Positions 1 to 9,016 of a DNA stretch of 64,000 nucleotides are shown here, piece by piece (within the stretch, counting starts at the first letter, position 1; every line of letters begins with the position of its first letter). Source of the stretch: Pseudomonas sp. P5_109 (lineage in GTDB: Bacteria; Pseudomonadota; Gammaproteobacteria; Pseudomonadales; Pseudomonadaceae); assembly GCF_034009455.1 (NCBI RefSeq), contig NZ_CP125380.1:1467001-1531000 (forward strand), in the 5' to 3' direction. The notes under the pieces are model-generated. The model did no database searches. It saw nothing but the letters and a program-made list of their open reading frames with translations, and was not told where the DNA came from. The translations under genes and the position numbers were made by a program.

Positions 1-1
1 G

Positions 2-937
2 GGCATCTTCATGCTCGGCTTGCCCTTGGGGCTGTTGCTGGCGTTCTTCACCATCGGCGCGATGGTCAAGGCCTTCGATAGCTGGCGCGCGCCGTTCTTT
101 ATTGCGGCGGTACCCGGGCTGATCCTCGCGATCTTCATGTTTTTCATCAAGGAGCCGAAACGCGGCGCCGCCGAGAGCGTCCAGGTGTCGCAGGAACACA
201 TCGACCGGCCGATCCGCCGGGTGTTGGCTGTACCGACCTTCCTGTGGTTGGTGATGGCGGGCCTGTGTTTCAACTTCGCCACCTATGCCTGCAACTCGTT
301 CCTGGTGCCGATGCTACAGCGTTATTTCCTGATGCCATTGCAGGAAGCCGCGGTCGCCACCGGGATTATTGTCGGCGTGACCGGGCTGGTCGGCCTGACC
401 CTCGGTGGCTGGATCGCGGACAAGATTCACCAGCGGATCGCCAACGGGCGGCTGTTGTTTGCTGCCTTCAGCCTGGTGATCTCGACGGTCTGCACCGCAT
501 GGGCACTGCATTCCGGGCGCATCGAGATCGGTGTGTTTGTTGCGGTGTTTAGCCTGGGTTGGTTGTTCGCCTACAACTTCTACACCTGCGTGTACACGGC
601 GATTCAGGACGTGGTCGAGCCGCGCTTGCGGGCGACGGCGATGGCGCTGTTCTTTGCCGGGCTGTACCTGTTGGGCGGTGGCCTGGGGCCGGTGGTGGTC
701 GGGGCTTTGTCCGATCACTTCGCCCACACGGCGATGCTCGCTGCGGGTGCCGAGCAGATGACTGAGGCGTTTAAAGCGGTCGGCCTGCACGATGCGATGT
801 ACCTGATTCCGGTGGCGCTGTTGTTCACCGTGGTGTTTCTGTTCCTGGCTTCGCGGTGTTTCGTGCGCGATGCCAAGCGGATGAAGGAAGGGTTGGTGGC
901 GGTGGTTGAGCCTGAAGGTTCTGCGGTGACTGCTTAA
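2..937 (+). CDS. MFS transporter, C-terminal part (5' end outside window)
   Basis: This is the C-terminal ~310 residues of a major facilitator superfamily permease. The reading frame is open from base 2, so the start lies upstream of the window. Several hydrophobic helices are visible, with a charged loop after 'FFIKEPKRGA' that looks like the central loop between the two six-helix halves. The second half carries a 'GGWIADKIHQRIANGR' loop typical of MFS proteins. It resembles the spinster-like or hexuronate/phthalate-type permeases, but the substrate cannot be told from the sequence. A REP doublet and a terminator follow. Confidence 0.8.
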   Translation, partial: GIFMLGLPLGLLLAFFTIGAMVKAFDSWRAPFFIAAVPGLILAIFMFFIKEPKRGAAESVQVSQEHIDRPIRRVLAVPTFLWLVMAGLCFNFATYACNSFLVPMLQRYFLMPLQEAAVATGIIVGVTGLVGLTLGGWIADKIHQRIANGRLLFAAFSLVISTVCTAWALHSGRIEIGVFVAVFSLGWLFAYNFYTCVYTAIQDVVEPRLRATAMALFFAGLYLLGGGLGPVVVGALSDHFAHTAMLAAGAEQMTEAFKAVGLHDAMYLIPVALLFTVVFLFLASRCFVRDAKRMKEGLVAVVEPEGSAVTA

Positions 938-941
938 CCGC

Positions 942-1033
942 CTTCGCGAGCAAGCCCGCTCCCACAGTGGTTAGTGTTGTTCACAGGTTATGTGGTCAAC
1001 ACTAAACCTGTGGGAGCGGGCTTGCTCGCGAAG
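942..1033. repeat. REP doublet (type A)
   Basis: Two inverted copies of the Pseudomonas REP core (TTCGCGAGCAAGCCCGCTCCCACA and its complement) are separated by about 40 bases. They could fold into a long hairpin between the MFS gene and rapA. Confidence 0.9.
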
Positions 1034-1068
1034 AGGCCATCAGCAGCACAACTGAAATTGAATTAAAC

Positions 1069-1102
1069 AAAAAGGCCCGCATCACTGCGGGCCTTCTTTT
1101 TA
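1069..1102. terminator. Bidirectional rho-independent terminator
   Basis: The stem AAGGCCCGC/GCGGGCCTT has a 6-base loop. It is flanked by an A-run on the left and a T-run on the right, so it can end both the upstream MFS transcript and the converging rapA transcript. Confidence 0.85.
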
Positions 1103-1121
1103 AGCAGGGTGGAGCAGGGGA

Positions 1122-3968
1122 TTAACCCGCCACCAACACCCGAATCGCTTCCAGTCGCAGCGCAGCCTTGTCGAGCATGGCCAGGCCTTGTTCGCGTTGT
1201 TTGCGCAGGGCTACCAGTTCGCTGTCGCGCACGGTCGGGTTGACCGCTTGCAACGCGGTCAGGCGCGCCAGTTCTTCATCGGTATCGGCGGCCAGGCGAC
1301 GCTGCGCCTCGGCGACACGTTCAGTGTGGCGCGGTAGGATCTTCGCTTCACCGGCGTTGATCCGCGGCGTCAACTGGTCACGCTGGGCCTGGATAAACTT
1401 GTTGGCGCTGGCACGCGGCACGCTTTCGAGTTGGTCGTTCAAGGTTTCGAACGACACGCGGGTCGACAGGTCGTTGCCGTTGGTGTCGAGCAGGCAGCGC
1501 AAGGCGGCCGGTGGCAGGTAGCGGCCCAGTTGCAGCGAGCGTGGGGCAACCACTTCGCTGACATACAGCAGTTCCAGCAACACGGTGCCCGGCTTCAGCG
1601 CCTTGTTCTTGATCAGCGCCACGGCGGTGTTGCCCATGGAACCGGACAACACCAGGTCCATGCCGCCCTGCACCATCGGGTGCTCCCAGGTGATGAACTG
1701 CATGTCTTCGCGAGACAGCGCCTGGTTACGGTCGTAGGTGATGGTCACGCCTTCGTCGTCGCCCAGGGGGAAGCTGGCGTCGAGCATTTTTTCGCTCGGC
1801 TTGAGGATCAGCGCATTTTCCGAATGGTCTTCGCTGTCGATGCCGAAGGCATCGAACAGGGTTTCCATGTAGATCGGCAGCGCGAACTGATCGTCTTGCT
1901 CAAGGATATCTTCCACCAGCGCATCGCCTTCGCCCGCGCCGCCGGAGTTCAGCTCCAGCAGACGGTCGCGACCGGTGTGCAGCTCGTCTTCCAGGCGTTC
2001 ACGCTCGGTGCGGGCTTCGTCGATCAACGCTTGCCACTCGCCGTCGTCGGCTTCTTCGAGCAGCGGCAGCAGGCGCGGGCCGAACTGGTGCTGCAAGGCG
2101 TTGCCGGTCGGGCAGGTGTTGAGGAAGGCGTTCAGTGCTTCGTGGTACCACTGGAACAGGCGCTCTTGCGGGCTGGTTTCCAGATACGGCACGTGCACTT
2201 CGATGATGTGCTTCTGACCGATCCGGTCCAGTCGACCGATACGTTGTTCCAGCAGGTCCGGGTGGGACGGCAGGTCGAACAGCACCAGGTGATGGGAGAA
2301 CTGGAAGTTGCGACCTTCACTGCCGATTTCCGAACAGATCAGTACCTGCGCGCCAAACTCTTCGTCGGCGAAATAGGCGGCGGCACGGTCGCGCTCGAGG
2401 ATGTTCATGCCCTCATGGAACACCGTGGCCGGGATGCCGGAACGCACGCGCAGGGCGTCTTCCAGGTCCATGGCGGTTTCGGCGTGGGCGCAGATCACCA
2501 GCACCTTGGTGCGCTTGAGCATCTTCAGCTGGTCGATCAGCCATTCGACGCGCGGGTCGAATTTCCACCAGCGTTCTTCTTCGCTGGCGTCCGGTTGGGC
2601 CTGGAAGCTGACTTCCGGGTACAGCTCGGCGTGATCGCCCAGTGGCAGTTCGAGGTATTCGTCCGGGCACGGCAGCGGATACGGGTGCAGCTTGCGCTCC
2701 GGGAAACCCTGCACGGCGGCGCGGGTGTTGCGGAACAGCACGCGGCCGGTCCCGTGGCGGTCGAGCAGTTCGCGCACCAGGCGCGCGCTGGCTTCGGTGT
2801 CGCCATCGTTGACGGCGGCCAGCAGGGCTTCGCCTTCGTTGCCGAGGAAACCGTGGATGGTCTTGTGGGCTTGCGGCGACAGGCGACCCTGGTCCAGCAA
2901 CTCCTGAACGGCTTCGGCCACCGGGCGATAGTTTTCGCTCTCGGCGCGGAAGGCTTGCAGGTCATGGAAGCGGTTCGGGTCGAGCAGGCGCAGACGGGCG
3001 AAGTGACTGTCCTGGCCCAGTTGTTCCGGGGTGGCGGTCAACAGCAGCACGCCGGGAATGGTTTCGGCGAGTTGCTCGACCAGCGAGTATTCAGGGCTGA
3101 CCTGATCTTCGTGCCACACCAGGTGGTGAGCCTCGTCGACCACCAGCAAGTCCCAGCCCGCCGCGAACAGCGCGTCCTGGGCTTTCTCGTCGTCCACCAG
3201 CCACTCGAGCGCGACCAGCGCGAGCTGGGTGTCTTCGAAGGGGTTGCTGGCATCGCTTTCGATGAAGCGCTCTTCGTCGAACAGCGCGACCTGCAGGTTG
3301 AAGCGGCGGCGCATCTCGACCAGCCACTGGTGTTGCAGGTTCTCCGGAACCAGGATCAGCACGCGGCTGGCGCGGCCCGAGAGCAATTGGCGATGGATCA
3401 CCAGGCCGGCTTCGATGGTCTTGCCCAGGCCCACTTCGTCCGCCAACAGAACTCGCGGTGCGATACGGTCGGCGACTTCACGGGCAATGTGCAACTGGTG
3501 CGCGATCGGTTGCGCACGCACGCCACCCAGGCCCCACAACGAGGACTGCAACTGGCGGCTGGTGTGTTCCAGTGTGTGATAACGCAGGGAGAACCAGGGC
3601 AGTGGATCGATCTGGCCGGCGAACAGACGGTCGCTGGCCAGGCGGAACTGGATGAAGTTCGACAGTTGGGTTTCCGGCAGGGTGACCACTTCGTTCTGCG
3701 CGTTGAGGCCGTGGTAAACCAGCAGGCCATCAATGTCGTCGACTTCGCGGACGGTCAGTTTCCAGCCTTCGAAATGAGTGATGGAGTCACCCGGCGAAAA
3801 CCGCACGCGAGTAAGGGGCGCATTCCGTAGCGCGTACTGGCGAGTGTCGCCAGTGGCCGGGTAGAGCACGGTCAACAAGCGGCCGTCCTGTGCCAGAACG
3901 GTGCCTAAACCCAGCTCGGCTTCGCTGTCACTGATCCAGCGTTGCCCCGGTTGATACTGCTGCGCCAT
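1122..3968 (-). CDS. rapA: RNA polymerase-associated ATP-dependent helicase-like protein RapA
   Basis: RapA (HepA) is a Swi2/Snf2-family ATPase that binds RNA polymerase and recycles stalled or post-termination polymerase. The 948-residue length matches the family. An N-terminal tandem Tudor-like part (about 1-110) is followed by the ATPase core with Walker A 'DEVGLGKT' (177-184), the DEAH box (278-281) and 'LLTATP'. The C-terminal helicase lobe has '[11 protein letters not shown]' and '[11 protein letters not shown]' (motif VI). The start '[11 protein letters not shown]' is the usual one. It is a single gene between a terminator and an unrelated divergent gene, as usual for a core gene. Confidence 0.97.
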   Translation of the reverse strand: MAQQYQPGQRWISDSEAELGLGTVLAQDGRLLTVLYPATGDTRQYALRNAPLTRVRFSPGDSITHFEGWKLTVREVDDIDGLLVYHGLNAQNEVVTLPETQLSNFIQFRLASDRLFAGQIDPLPWFSLRYHTLEHTSRQLQSSLWGLGGVRAQPIAHQLHIAREVADRIAPRVLLADEVGLGKTIEAGLVIHRQLLSGRASRVLILVPENLQHQWLVEMRRRFNLQVALFDEERFIESDASNPFEDTQLALVALEWLVDDEKAQDALFAAGWDLLVVDEAHHLVWHEDQVSPEYSLVEQLAETIPGVLLLTATPEQLGQDSHFARLRLLDPNRFHDLQAFRAESENYRPVAEAVQELLDQGRLSPQAHKTIHGFLGNEGEALLAAVNDGDTEASARLVRELLDRHGTGRVLFRNTRAAVQGFPERKLHPYPLPCPDEYLELPLGDHAELYPEVSFQAQPDASEEERWWKFDPRVEWLIDQLKMLKRTKVLVICAHAETAMDLEDALRVRSGIPATVFHEGMNILERDRAAAYFADEEFGAQVLICSEIGSEGRNFQFSHHLVLFDLPSHPDLLEQRIGRLDRIGQKHIIEVHVPYLETSPQERLFQWYHEALNAFLNTCPTGNALQHQFGPRLLPLLEEADDGEWQALIDEARTERERLEDELHTGRDRLLELNSGGAGEGDALVEDILEQDDQFALPIYMETLFDAFGIDSEDHSENALILKPSEKMLDASFPLGDDEGVTITYDRNQALSREDMQFITWEHPMVQGGMDLVLSGSMGNTAVALIKNKALKPGTVLLELLYVSEVVAPRSLQLGRYLPPAALRCLLDTNGNDLSTRVSFETLNDQLESVPRASANKFIQAQRDQLTPRINAGEAKILPRHTERVAEAQRRLAADTDEELARLTALQAVNPTVRDSELVALRKQREQGLAMLDKAALRLEAIRVLVAG

Positions 3969-4186
3969 GCTGCCTGACTCCCACCTTGAAAAAGCGGGCT
4001 ATCTTAACGGAATGAGGGCTTCAGGGCCAAAGGACTCTCAGAAAAACTCACAGTCTTACGTTAGCCCACCTATTCATGAAGTGCCGCCCGGTGCACTAAT
4101 GAGTGCCAATTGGGTCACAGTTTGCGACCGATGGCTCAAGTCGCCATCCCCGCAGCCGACAGACTGCTGACAGGAGACCGAAAACC

Positions 4187-4528
4187 ATGCTGCCACCGAT
4201 GCTCCCCCTGAGTGCCGTGCCGATTACTTCGCAAACCGACCCGATCCGCCAGCGTCCGGATATTCCACCGGTGGTGCCGGTGCAGGAAAGCTCCAGTGAA
4301 AGCACCATTGACCTGCAAAAACGCAATCCTGAAGAGGACGGCCTGGTGCTGCGCGAGGAACAGCGCCGCAGACAGGAGCAGGAGCGCCGTCGCCGCGAAG
4401 CCGACAATGATCCCGAGGCGCACCTCGCGATTCCAGGCGATGAACTCAATGCCGACAACACCGTGCCGGTAGCGCCGCTGATGGAAGATCAACCACGGCA
4501 GGGGCTGTGGGTCGATATCGAGATTTGA
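4187..4528 (+). CDS. Small hypothetical protein, charged
   Basis: This encodes a 113-residue protein of unknown function. The ATG at 4187 is preceded by a good CAGGAG site at 4171-4176, which decides against longer in-frame starts. The N-terminus is proline-rich ('MLPPMLPLSAVP'). The middle has a strongly charged helix-prone stretch rich in Arg, Glu and Gln (about 45-75), probably a short coiled coil, and the tail is acidic. There is no signal peptide or membrane helix. Similar short proteins occur next to rapA in other Pseudomonas (recollection, not checked). I do not recognise a function. Confidence 0.7.
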   Translation: MLPPMLPLSAVPITSQTDPIRQRPDIPPVVPVQESSSESTIDLQKRNPEEDGLVLREEQRRRQEQERRRREADNDPEAHLAIPGDELNADNTVPVAPLMEDQPRQGLWVDIEI

Positions 4529-4627
4529 GCGCAGGCTGGTCAGCGCGGCCATCAGGACGCATTATTGGCGCAGGGTCGCCGAACGCTACGGCGGCTGAAA
4601 TTCATTTCAAGCGATGCACTGACCGCC

Positions 4628-4789
4628 ATGAGCCAAGATGACAAACTGATTGACCTCAATGCTGAGCGCGCCAAGCGTGTTCATGACCTCAATGACAAAC
4701 GGCTCAATGAAGTTCGCCAGGCGTTCGAGCAGGCCATGCCGCTGGGCAAGCCAAAGAAAAAGCCGAAAAACAAACCGAAAAAGCGCTGA
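4628..4789 (+). CDS. Small basic hypothetical protein
   Basis: A 53-residue protein starting 'MSQDDKLIDLNAERAKRVHD'. It is amphipathic in its first 35 residues and ends in a Lys/Pro tail of repeated 'KPKKKPKNK' character, so it is strongly basic and could bind nucleic acid. Longer upstream starts in the same frame are less likely because the natural-looking N-terminus begins here. The gene lies just upstream of two Anr boxes and has no recognised function. Confidence 0.6.
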   Translation: MSQDDKLIDLNAERAKRVHDLNDKRLNEVRQAFEQAMPLGKPKKKPKNKPKKR

Positions 4790-4805
4790 AATCCCCCCGC
4801 ATTCC

Positions 4806-4819
4806 TTGATGCGGGTCAA
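4806..4819. promoter_or_regulatory. Anr/FNR box 1 upstream of ccoM
   Basis: TTGATGCGGGTCAA is a perfect match to the TTGAT-N4-ATCAA/GTCAA type site bound by Anr, the oxygen-sensing FNR homologue of Pseudomonas. It lies 49 bases upstream of a second perfect box. Confidence 0.75.
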
Positions 4820-4854
4820 ACTTTTCCCCTCCTCTTGCCCAGTCTCGGGCGACA

Positions 4855-4868
4855 TTGATCCCGGTCAA
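4855..4868. promoter_or_regulatory. Anr/FNR box 2, class II position for ccoM
   Basis: TTGATCCCGGTCAA is a perfect Anr site. Its centre (4861.5) lies about 30 bases before a -10-like TAACTT at 4891-4896. A start near 4903 would put the box at -41.5, the classical position for FNR-type activation. Confidence 0.8.
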
Positions 4869-4933
4869 TATTTTCTCCTGCCCGTTTGGTTAACTTAGCC
4901 CTATCGCAACAGGGCAAGTACAGGAGACGCGTC

Positions 4934-5044
4934 ATGTTTTTCGACAACGTGGTGATCGCCGGAGTGCTGACTGTCAGCCTCATGTTTGTATTTTTTGCAG
5001 GATTCGGACTTTTTATCTGGAAGGATTCGCACAAGCGGAAATAA
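4934..5044 (+). CDS. ccoM: Cytochrome cbb3 oxidase small subunit CcoM
   Basis: The product is a 36-residue single-helix membrane protein, 'MFFDNVVIAGVLTVSLMFVF' followed by an aromatic end and the basic tail 'WKDSHKRK'. Length, the MF-DN-V start and the FIWKD tail match CcoM, the small subunit found in the cbb3-type cytochrome c oxidase of P. stutzeri, where it helps assembly or stability of the complex. The start has a CAGGAG site (4921-4926). Two Anr boxes upstream fit low-oxygen control like that of cbb3 oxidases, and a strong terminator follows. The gene stands alone, away from any ccoNOP genes in this window. Confidence 0.85.
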   Translation: MFFDNVVIAGVLTVSLMFVFFAGFGLFIWKDSHKRK

Positions 5045-5085
5045 CCGTAGTTCTTTCTGGATGTAATGAGCACGCAAGGCATTTT

Positions 5086-5112
5086 GGGCAACTTCGGTTG
5101 CCCTTTTTTTTG
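5086..5112 (+). terminator. Rho-independent terminator of ccoM
   Basis: The stem GGGCAAC/GTTGCCC with a TTCG tetraloop is followed by a run of nine T (5104-5112 region). It lies 41 bases after the ccoM stop codon. Confidence 0.95.
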
Positions 5113-5143
5113 CCTGCGAAAAATTATTGGAGTGCATAAAGCC

Positions 5144-5237
5144 ACTGTGGGAGCGGGCTTGCTCGCGAAGGCGGTGGATCAGTCAACATCTTCGTTGAAT
5201 GTGAAGCCGCCTTCGCGAGCAAGCCCGCTCCCACATT
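5144..5237. repeat. REP doublet (type A)
   Basis: Inverted copies of TGTGGGAGCGGGCTTGCTCG and its complement flank a partly self-complementary spacer, between the ccoM and pit terminators. Confidence 0.9.
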
Positions 5238-5270
5238 GATTGTGTAATGTCGGAAGTAGGCCGTAATAAA

Positions 5271-5306
5271 AAAGGCGCGATCCTTGCGGAGCGCGCCTTT
5301 TTCTTT
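5271..5306. terminator. Terminator of the pit gene
   Basis: The stem AAAGGCGCG/CGCGCCTTT has A-rich and T-rich flanks. It sits just after the stop codon of the leftward pit gene. Confidence 0.8.
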
Positions 5307-5316
5307 TGGCTGCTTA

Positions 5317-6792
5317 TCAGCTGCCAAGTGCCTTCGAAGCGAGCCAGAACAACCCGGCCGACAGGGCCACCGTGGCAGGCAGGGTCAATACCCACGCCAG
5401 CAGGATGGTTTTGACGGTGCCACCTTGCAGGCCGCTCTTGTTGGCGACCATGGTGCCCGCCACGCCAGAGGACAGCACGTGGGTGGTGGAAACCGGCAGG
5501 CTGAAGATGTTCGCCATGCCGATCAGGCTGGCCGTGGTGATCTGCGCCGACATGCCTTGGGAGTAGGTCATGCCTTGCTTGCCTATCTTCTCGCCAATGG
5601 TCAGGACCACGCGTTTCCAGCCGACCATGGTGCCCAGCCCCAAGGCCAGTGCAACCGCCAGAATGACCCAGAACGGGGCGTACTCGGTGGTGGTGGTCAG
5701 GTCTTTGCGCAGCTTGTCCAGGTCAGCCTTTTCACGGGCTCCGAGAGTCGGCAGCTTGCTGACCTTCTTCGCGGTGTCGTCCAGGCAGAGCAGGTAGCGA
5801 CGGACTTCGATGCGGCTTTCCGCCGACAACGAGTGGTAGTCCGCTACACCCTTGAGGGTGCCGAGCAGGGCGGTGATGGTCGGTTCGGTCTGTTGCGGGT
5901 TGCAACGGAACTTCTCCGGCAGATCGCCTTCCACACTCTTGCCCAGGGCCAGGAACTCGCCCAGGGTTTCGGAGTTGCGCTGGTAGAACTGGCTCAGGTG
6001 CAGCGTGGCATCGCGGGTGCGCTCGATCTGATAGGTCGTGCTGTTCAGGTCGAGGACGAACTGCGCCGGCACGATACCGATCAGGACCAGCATGATCAGG
6101 CCGATACCTTTCTGGCCATCGTTGGAACCGTGCACGAAACTCACGGCCATGGCCGAGATCACCAGTACCAGGCGATTCCAGAACGGCGGGTGCTTCTTGT
6201 CGTCGATCTTGCGGCGCTGTTCCGGTGTCTTGTGCATCTTCGACAGCGGACGCCACCATTTAAGGCCGATCAGGATCAGCGCGGCGATCAGGAAACCGGC
6301 CATTGGCGAGAACACCAGCGACATGCCGATATCGATCGCCTTCTGCCAGTTCACGCCATCGGCCAACGGTATTTCGTTGATCAAGGCGTTCGCCAGGCCC
6401 ACGCCGAGGATCGAACCGATCAGCGTATGGGAGCTGGAGGCGGGGATACCGAAGTACCAGGTGCCCAGGTTCCAGGTGATGGCTGCGGCGAGCAACGAGA
6501 ACACCATCGCCAGGCCATGGCCGGTGTTCACATTGATCAGCAGCTCTACCGGCAGCAGGTGGACAATGGCATAGGCCACGCCGACCCCGCCCAGCAGCAC
6601 GCCGAGGAAGTTGAACACACCGGAGAAGAACACCGCCAGGTGAGGCGGCATGGCTTTGGTGTAGATAACGGTGGCCACCGCGTTAGCGGTGTCATGAAAG
6701 CCGTTGATGAACTCGAAGGCGAGGACAAAGGCCAGGGCGAGCAAGAGGCTCACAAGCACCCAAGCATCCAGTCCGCTGAATAAATCGATCAT
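5317..6792 (-). CDS. pit: Inorganic phosphate transporter, PiT family
   Basis: A low-affinity phosphate:proton (metal-phosphate) symporter of the inner membrane, 491 residues. Both PiT signature copies are visible: 'GFHDTANAVAT' (31-41) in the N-terminal half and 'HGSNDGQKG' (221-229) in the second repeat. About ten to twelve hydrophobic helices surround a large soluble loop (about 245-370), as in E. coli PitA. A later 'SLPVSTTHVLSSGVAG' repeats the earlier 'GIPASSSHTLIGSILG', showing the internal duplication. It is monocistronic with its own terminator. Confidence 0.95.
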   Translation of the reverse strand: MIDLFSGLDAWVLVSLLLALAFVLAFEFINGFHDTANAVATVIYTKAMPPHLAVFFSGVFNFLGVLLGGVGVAYAIVHLLPVELLINVNTGHGLAMVFSLLAAAITWNLGTWYFGIPASSSHTLIGSILGVGLANALINEIPLADGVNWQKAIDIGMSLVFSPMAGFLIAALILIGLKWWRPLSKMHKTPEQRRKIDDKKHPPFWNRLVLVISAMAVSFVHGSNDGQKGIGLIMLVLIGIVPAQFVLDLNSTTYQIERTRDATLHLSQFYQRNSETLGEFLALGKSVEGDLPEKFRCNPQQTEPTITALLGTLKGVADYHSLSAESRIEVRRYLLCLDDTAKKVSKLPTLGAREKADLDKLRKDLTTTTEYAPFWVILAVALALGLGTMVGWKRVVLTIGEKIGKQGMTYSQGMSAQITTASLIGMANIFSLPVSTTHVLSSGVAGTMVANKSGLQGGTVKTILLAWVLTLPATVALSAGLFWLASKALGS

Positions 6793-7168
6793 GAAGGTTT
6801 TCTGACCCGGTCATAAGGGGGCGCGATTATGCCAGAAAAGAGTGTCAATCAATGCACTAGCTGCTCGTCGGTAACATTCTTCAATGATTTTTTTCGCCGC
6901 AACACCCAAAACCCAAGGGTTTTGCTGTGTTTTTTAAGTCATTGATTTTATTTGAAAAGATTGCCGCCGCAAGAGATTCGCGCCTCAGGGGGGTGGGCTT
7001 GAAAGCGTGTGCGAAAAATCTGAGAAATAGGTCAGATATCAAAAATCTGCCAGATTCGATGACGGTGATGGCCGCTGCCCGCTGGTAGCGGGCGCGCAAG
7101 GCAAGATCGATACATCCCGCTTTTAACGGGCGCAGAGGCAGGCCTTTATAAGGAACAGACCGAAGCAG
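6793..7168. other. Gene-free AT-rich interval upstream of pit
   Basis: I find no convincing gene here. The interval holds the promoter side of pit. It also has a perfect 18-base palindrome CAAAACCCAAGGGTTTTG (6907-6924) followed by a T-rich stretch, a pair of AAATCTG/CAGAT repeats near 7017-7055, and a short hairpin GCCCGCT/AGCGGGC at 7077-7093. A 72-codon reverse ORF inside it has no ribosome site or recognisable sequence. Confidence 0.5.
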
Positions 7169-7369
7169 TCACGGCTCTTCGGCTTTGAGTTCCTTTTCCA
7201 TTTTTTGAAGTTCCTGCTGGAAAACCTGATCCTGAACGGTGGCGCGTTTACGCCAGGGTTTGCGTTCCGGTTCGGGTTGAGCGGCGTAAGTGGTGACTTC
7301 TCCGCCGTAAACTTCCTTGTAACGTTGTTCCTGGCGCTCTAGTTCCGCGCGCAGTTCGTCTTTCGTCAC
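7169..7369 (-). CDS. Small hypothetical protein, coiled-coil
   Basis: A 66-residue, very charged protein starting '[20 protein letters not shown]'. Two helical Glu/Lys/Arg-rich ends (1-20 and 45-66) flank a middle segment with the conserved-looking '[20 protein letters not shown]'. There is no signal peptide or membrane helix. It is probably a real Pseudomonas small protein of unknown function, but I cannot name a family. It sits alone between two long non-coding stretches. Confidence 0.6.
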   Translation of the reverse strand: MTKDELRAELERQEQRYKEVYGGEVTTYAAQPEPERKPWRKRATVQDQVFQQELQKMEKELKAEEP

Positions 7370-7425
7370 AGTGCTACCTGATTGAGTTGAGATAAATTCT
7401 GGTGAAAACGCGCTGCATCAAATCG

Positions 7426-7490
7426 ATTGATCACGTTTGTCGAAGGGGCGACGCCCGCGAAGGCAGCGTTTTGACAACGACGTGATCAAT
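7426..7490. repeat. Imperfect inverted repeat / possible structured RNA
   Basis: ATTGATCACG (7426-7435) is the exact complement of CGTGATCAAT (7481-7490). Pairing continues inward as TTTGTC against GACAACGA with a two-base bulge, and the loop holds a small GGGC-GAC-GCCC hairpin. It has no T-run, so it is not a standard terminator. Confidence 0.4.
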
Positions 7491-7948
7491 ACTTCCATGT
7501 CACAGGCGGCCACGGCACCAGAGATAAACAGCTGACGTAGCTTCAGTTTCCTGTTTCAGCAAGCGCATCGGCAAGGCTGGGCAATGCGGATCTGGCGCTT
7601 GCAACGGGTAACGCAGATGGGACATCGCGTTGCCGGGCAGCGGGTCCGGAAAGTAAAAAACCGAAGCGCTACTGAATTGTATTATAGCGGCCGATTTGAA
7701 GAACACTATCTCCAAAGTGTTAAAAGTGGGTCTTGGTGTGTGACCGTTTTGTTGCGCGAAACTTTACGATCAACTAGATCGTCGACTGATAGCGCATTGC
7801 TTCGATGCCTTTCTGACGCCATTAAGTCGCACAAGTTACGGTATTTAGAATGCTCCATTAAGACCTGTGTCGAGTCGATGTAATCATGAGTTCGTGAGTC
7901 AGTGAAAAGCCGGATGTCGGCGGATCGGGTGATTGATACGATGGATTG

Positions 7949-7979
7949 CGATTATCGGTCGAGCGTTCGATAATCGCCC
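7949..7979. promoter_or_regulatory. PcaR-type operator before pcaR
   Basis: GTTCGATAATCGCCC (7965-7979) closely matches the 15-base PcaR site GTTCGATAATCGCAC known from P. putida. An inverted half, GCGATTATCG (7949-7958), precedes it by nine bases. The placement about 80 bases before pcaR suggests autoregulation. Confidence 0.75.
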
Positions 7980-8059
7980 AGTGTTGGCCCGTTGGGCTTG
8001 AGCGCCAGGCGCTAGCCCTTTGTAATAGTCGCTGATCCGAGTGGGTAAAAGGACCTTGT

Positions 8060-8902
8060 ATGAACGATCAACTGCGCAATTCCTTCGCTTCAGTGGCTCC
8101 ACCCATCGTTGCTTCACCAGCCAAACGGATCCAGGCACTGACCGGTGACCCGGATTTCATGACGTCCCTGGCCCGTGGCCTGGCCGTGGTGCAAGCGTTC
8201 CAGGAGCGCAAACGGCACCTGACCATCGCCCAGATCAGCCACCGCACGGAAATTCCCCGCGCCGCCGTGCGCCGCTGCCTGCATACCCTTATCAAACTCG
8301 GCTACGCCACCACCGACGGCCGCACCTATTCGTTGCTGCCCAAAGTGCTGACCCTCGGCCATGCCTATGTGTCATCGACGCCGCTGGCGGTTTCCGCCCA
8401 GCCTTACCTGGACCGCATGAGTGAACAACTGCACGAGGCCTGCAACATGGCCACGCTGGAAGGCGATGACATTCTCTACATCGCCCGCTCCGCGACCACG
8501 CAGCGGCTGATTTCGGTGGACCTGTCGGTGGGTGGGCGCTTGCCGGCCTACTGCACGTCGATGGGGCGGATCCTGCTGGCCGCGCTGGATGACACGTCAC
8601 TGGGCGAATACCTCGATCACGCCGAATTGCAGGCCAAGACCAGCCGTACGATTCACACCCCCGAGGCATTGCTCGAATGCCTGCAAGAGGTGCGACAGCA
8701 AGGCTGGTGCATCGTCGACCAGGAACTCGAGCAAGGGCTGCGTTCGATTGCGGTCCCGGTGTACGACGCTTCCGGGCAGGTGGTTGCGGCCCTCAATGTC
8801 AGTACTCACGCCGGACGAGTTAGCCGCAATGAGCTGGAGCAGCGTTTTCTGCCCGGCCTGCTGAGTGCCAGCCGCGACCTGAGTACCCAGCTGTTTACTT
8901 AA
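8060..8902 (+). CDS. pcaR: IclR-family regulator of the pca genes, PcaR
   Basis: A 280-residue IclR-type transcription factor. The winged helix-turn-helix is at about 30-95 ('FMTSLARGLAVVQAFQ', 'LTIAQISHRTEIPRAAVRRC'), followed by the effector-binding domain. In P. putida, PcaR with beta-ketoadipate activates pcaK, pcaF, pcaIJ and the pcaBDC genes. The neighbours here are exactly those genes. The start has AAAGGA a few bases upstream. Operator sites of the PcaR type lie before this gene, pcaK, pcaI and the porin gene. Confidence 0.95.
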   Translation: MNDQLRNSFASVAPPIVASPAKRIQALTGDPDFMTSLARGLAVVQAFQERKRHLTIAQISHRTEIPRAAVRRCLHTLIKLGYATTDGRTYSLLPKVLTLGHAYVSSTPLAVSAQPYLDRMSEQLHEACNMATLEGDDILYIARSATTQRLISVDLSVGGRLPAYCTSMGRILLAALDDTSLGEYLDHAELQAKTSRTIHTPEALLECLQEVRQQGWCIVDQELEQGLRSIAVPVYDASGQVVAALNVSTHAGRVSRNELEQRFLPGLLSASRDLSTQLFT

Positions 8903-8905
8903 GGT

Positions 8906-8920
8906 GTTCGATAAACGCAC
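8906..8920. promoter_or_regulatory. PcaR-type operator before pcaK
   Basis: GTTCGATAAACGCAC differs from the P. putida PcaR site in one base. It begins four bases after the pcaR stop codon and about 105 bases before pcaK. Confidence 0.75.
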
Positions 8921-9016
8921 GGAGTTACGCTCGGCGAATTGACGCTGTTTCCTCTGGATCATTAATGTCGCGACTGCGTCAGCCCCGGTTGGCCCCTTTT
9001 CGACTGTGATCCATGG

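Larger units (their letters stand above)
7370..8059. other. 690-base gene-poor interval upstream of pcaR
   Basis: I see no supportable gene here. The left part has an imperfect long hairpin (7426-7490). The middle (about 7660-7900) is clearly more AT-rich than its surroundings. The right end contains the PcaR-type operator before pcaR. Two overlapping ORFs of about 70-100 codons have no ribosome site or familiar sequence. Confidence 0.5.

Noticed and set aside
942..1033. REP doublets considered as CRISPR repeats
   Set aside because: They come as inverted pairs scattered between genes, not as regular direct repeats with unique spacers, and no cas gene is present.
1431..3830. A 799-codon ORF on the plus strand
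   Set aside because: It is antisense to rapA, whose motifs are certain. Its residues are rich in Gln, His, Val and Gly, the usual shadow of a high-GC gene.
6881..7099. A 72-codon reverse ORF in the pit upstream interval
   Set aside because: No ribosome site, no recognisable sequence, and it crosses palindromes and AT-rich non-coding DNA.
7584..7883. A 99-codon forward ORF and an overlapping reverse ORF (7500-7715)
   Set aside because: Neither has a ribosome site or a protein-like composition. The interval is AT-rich and gene-poor.
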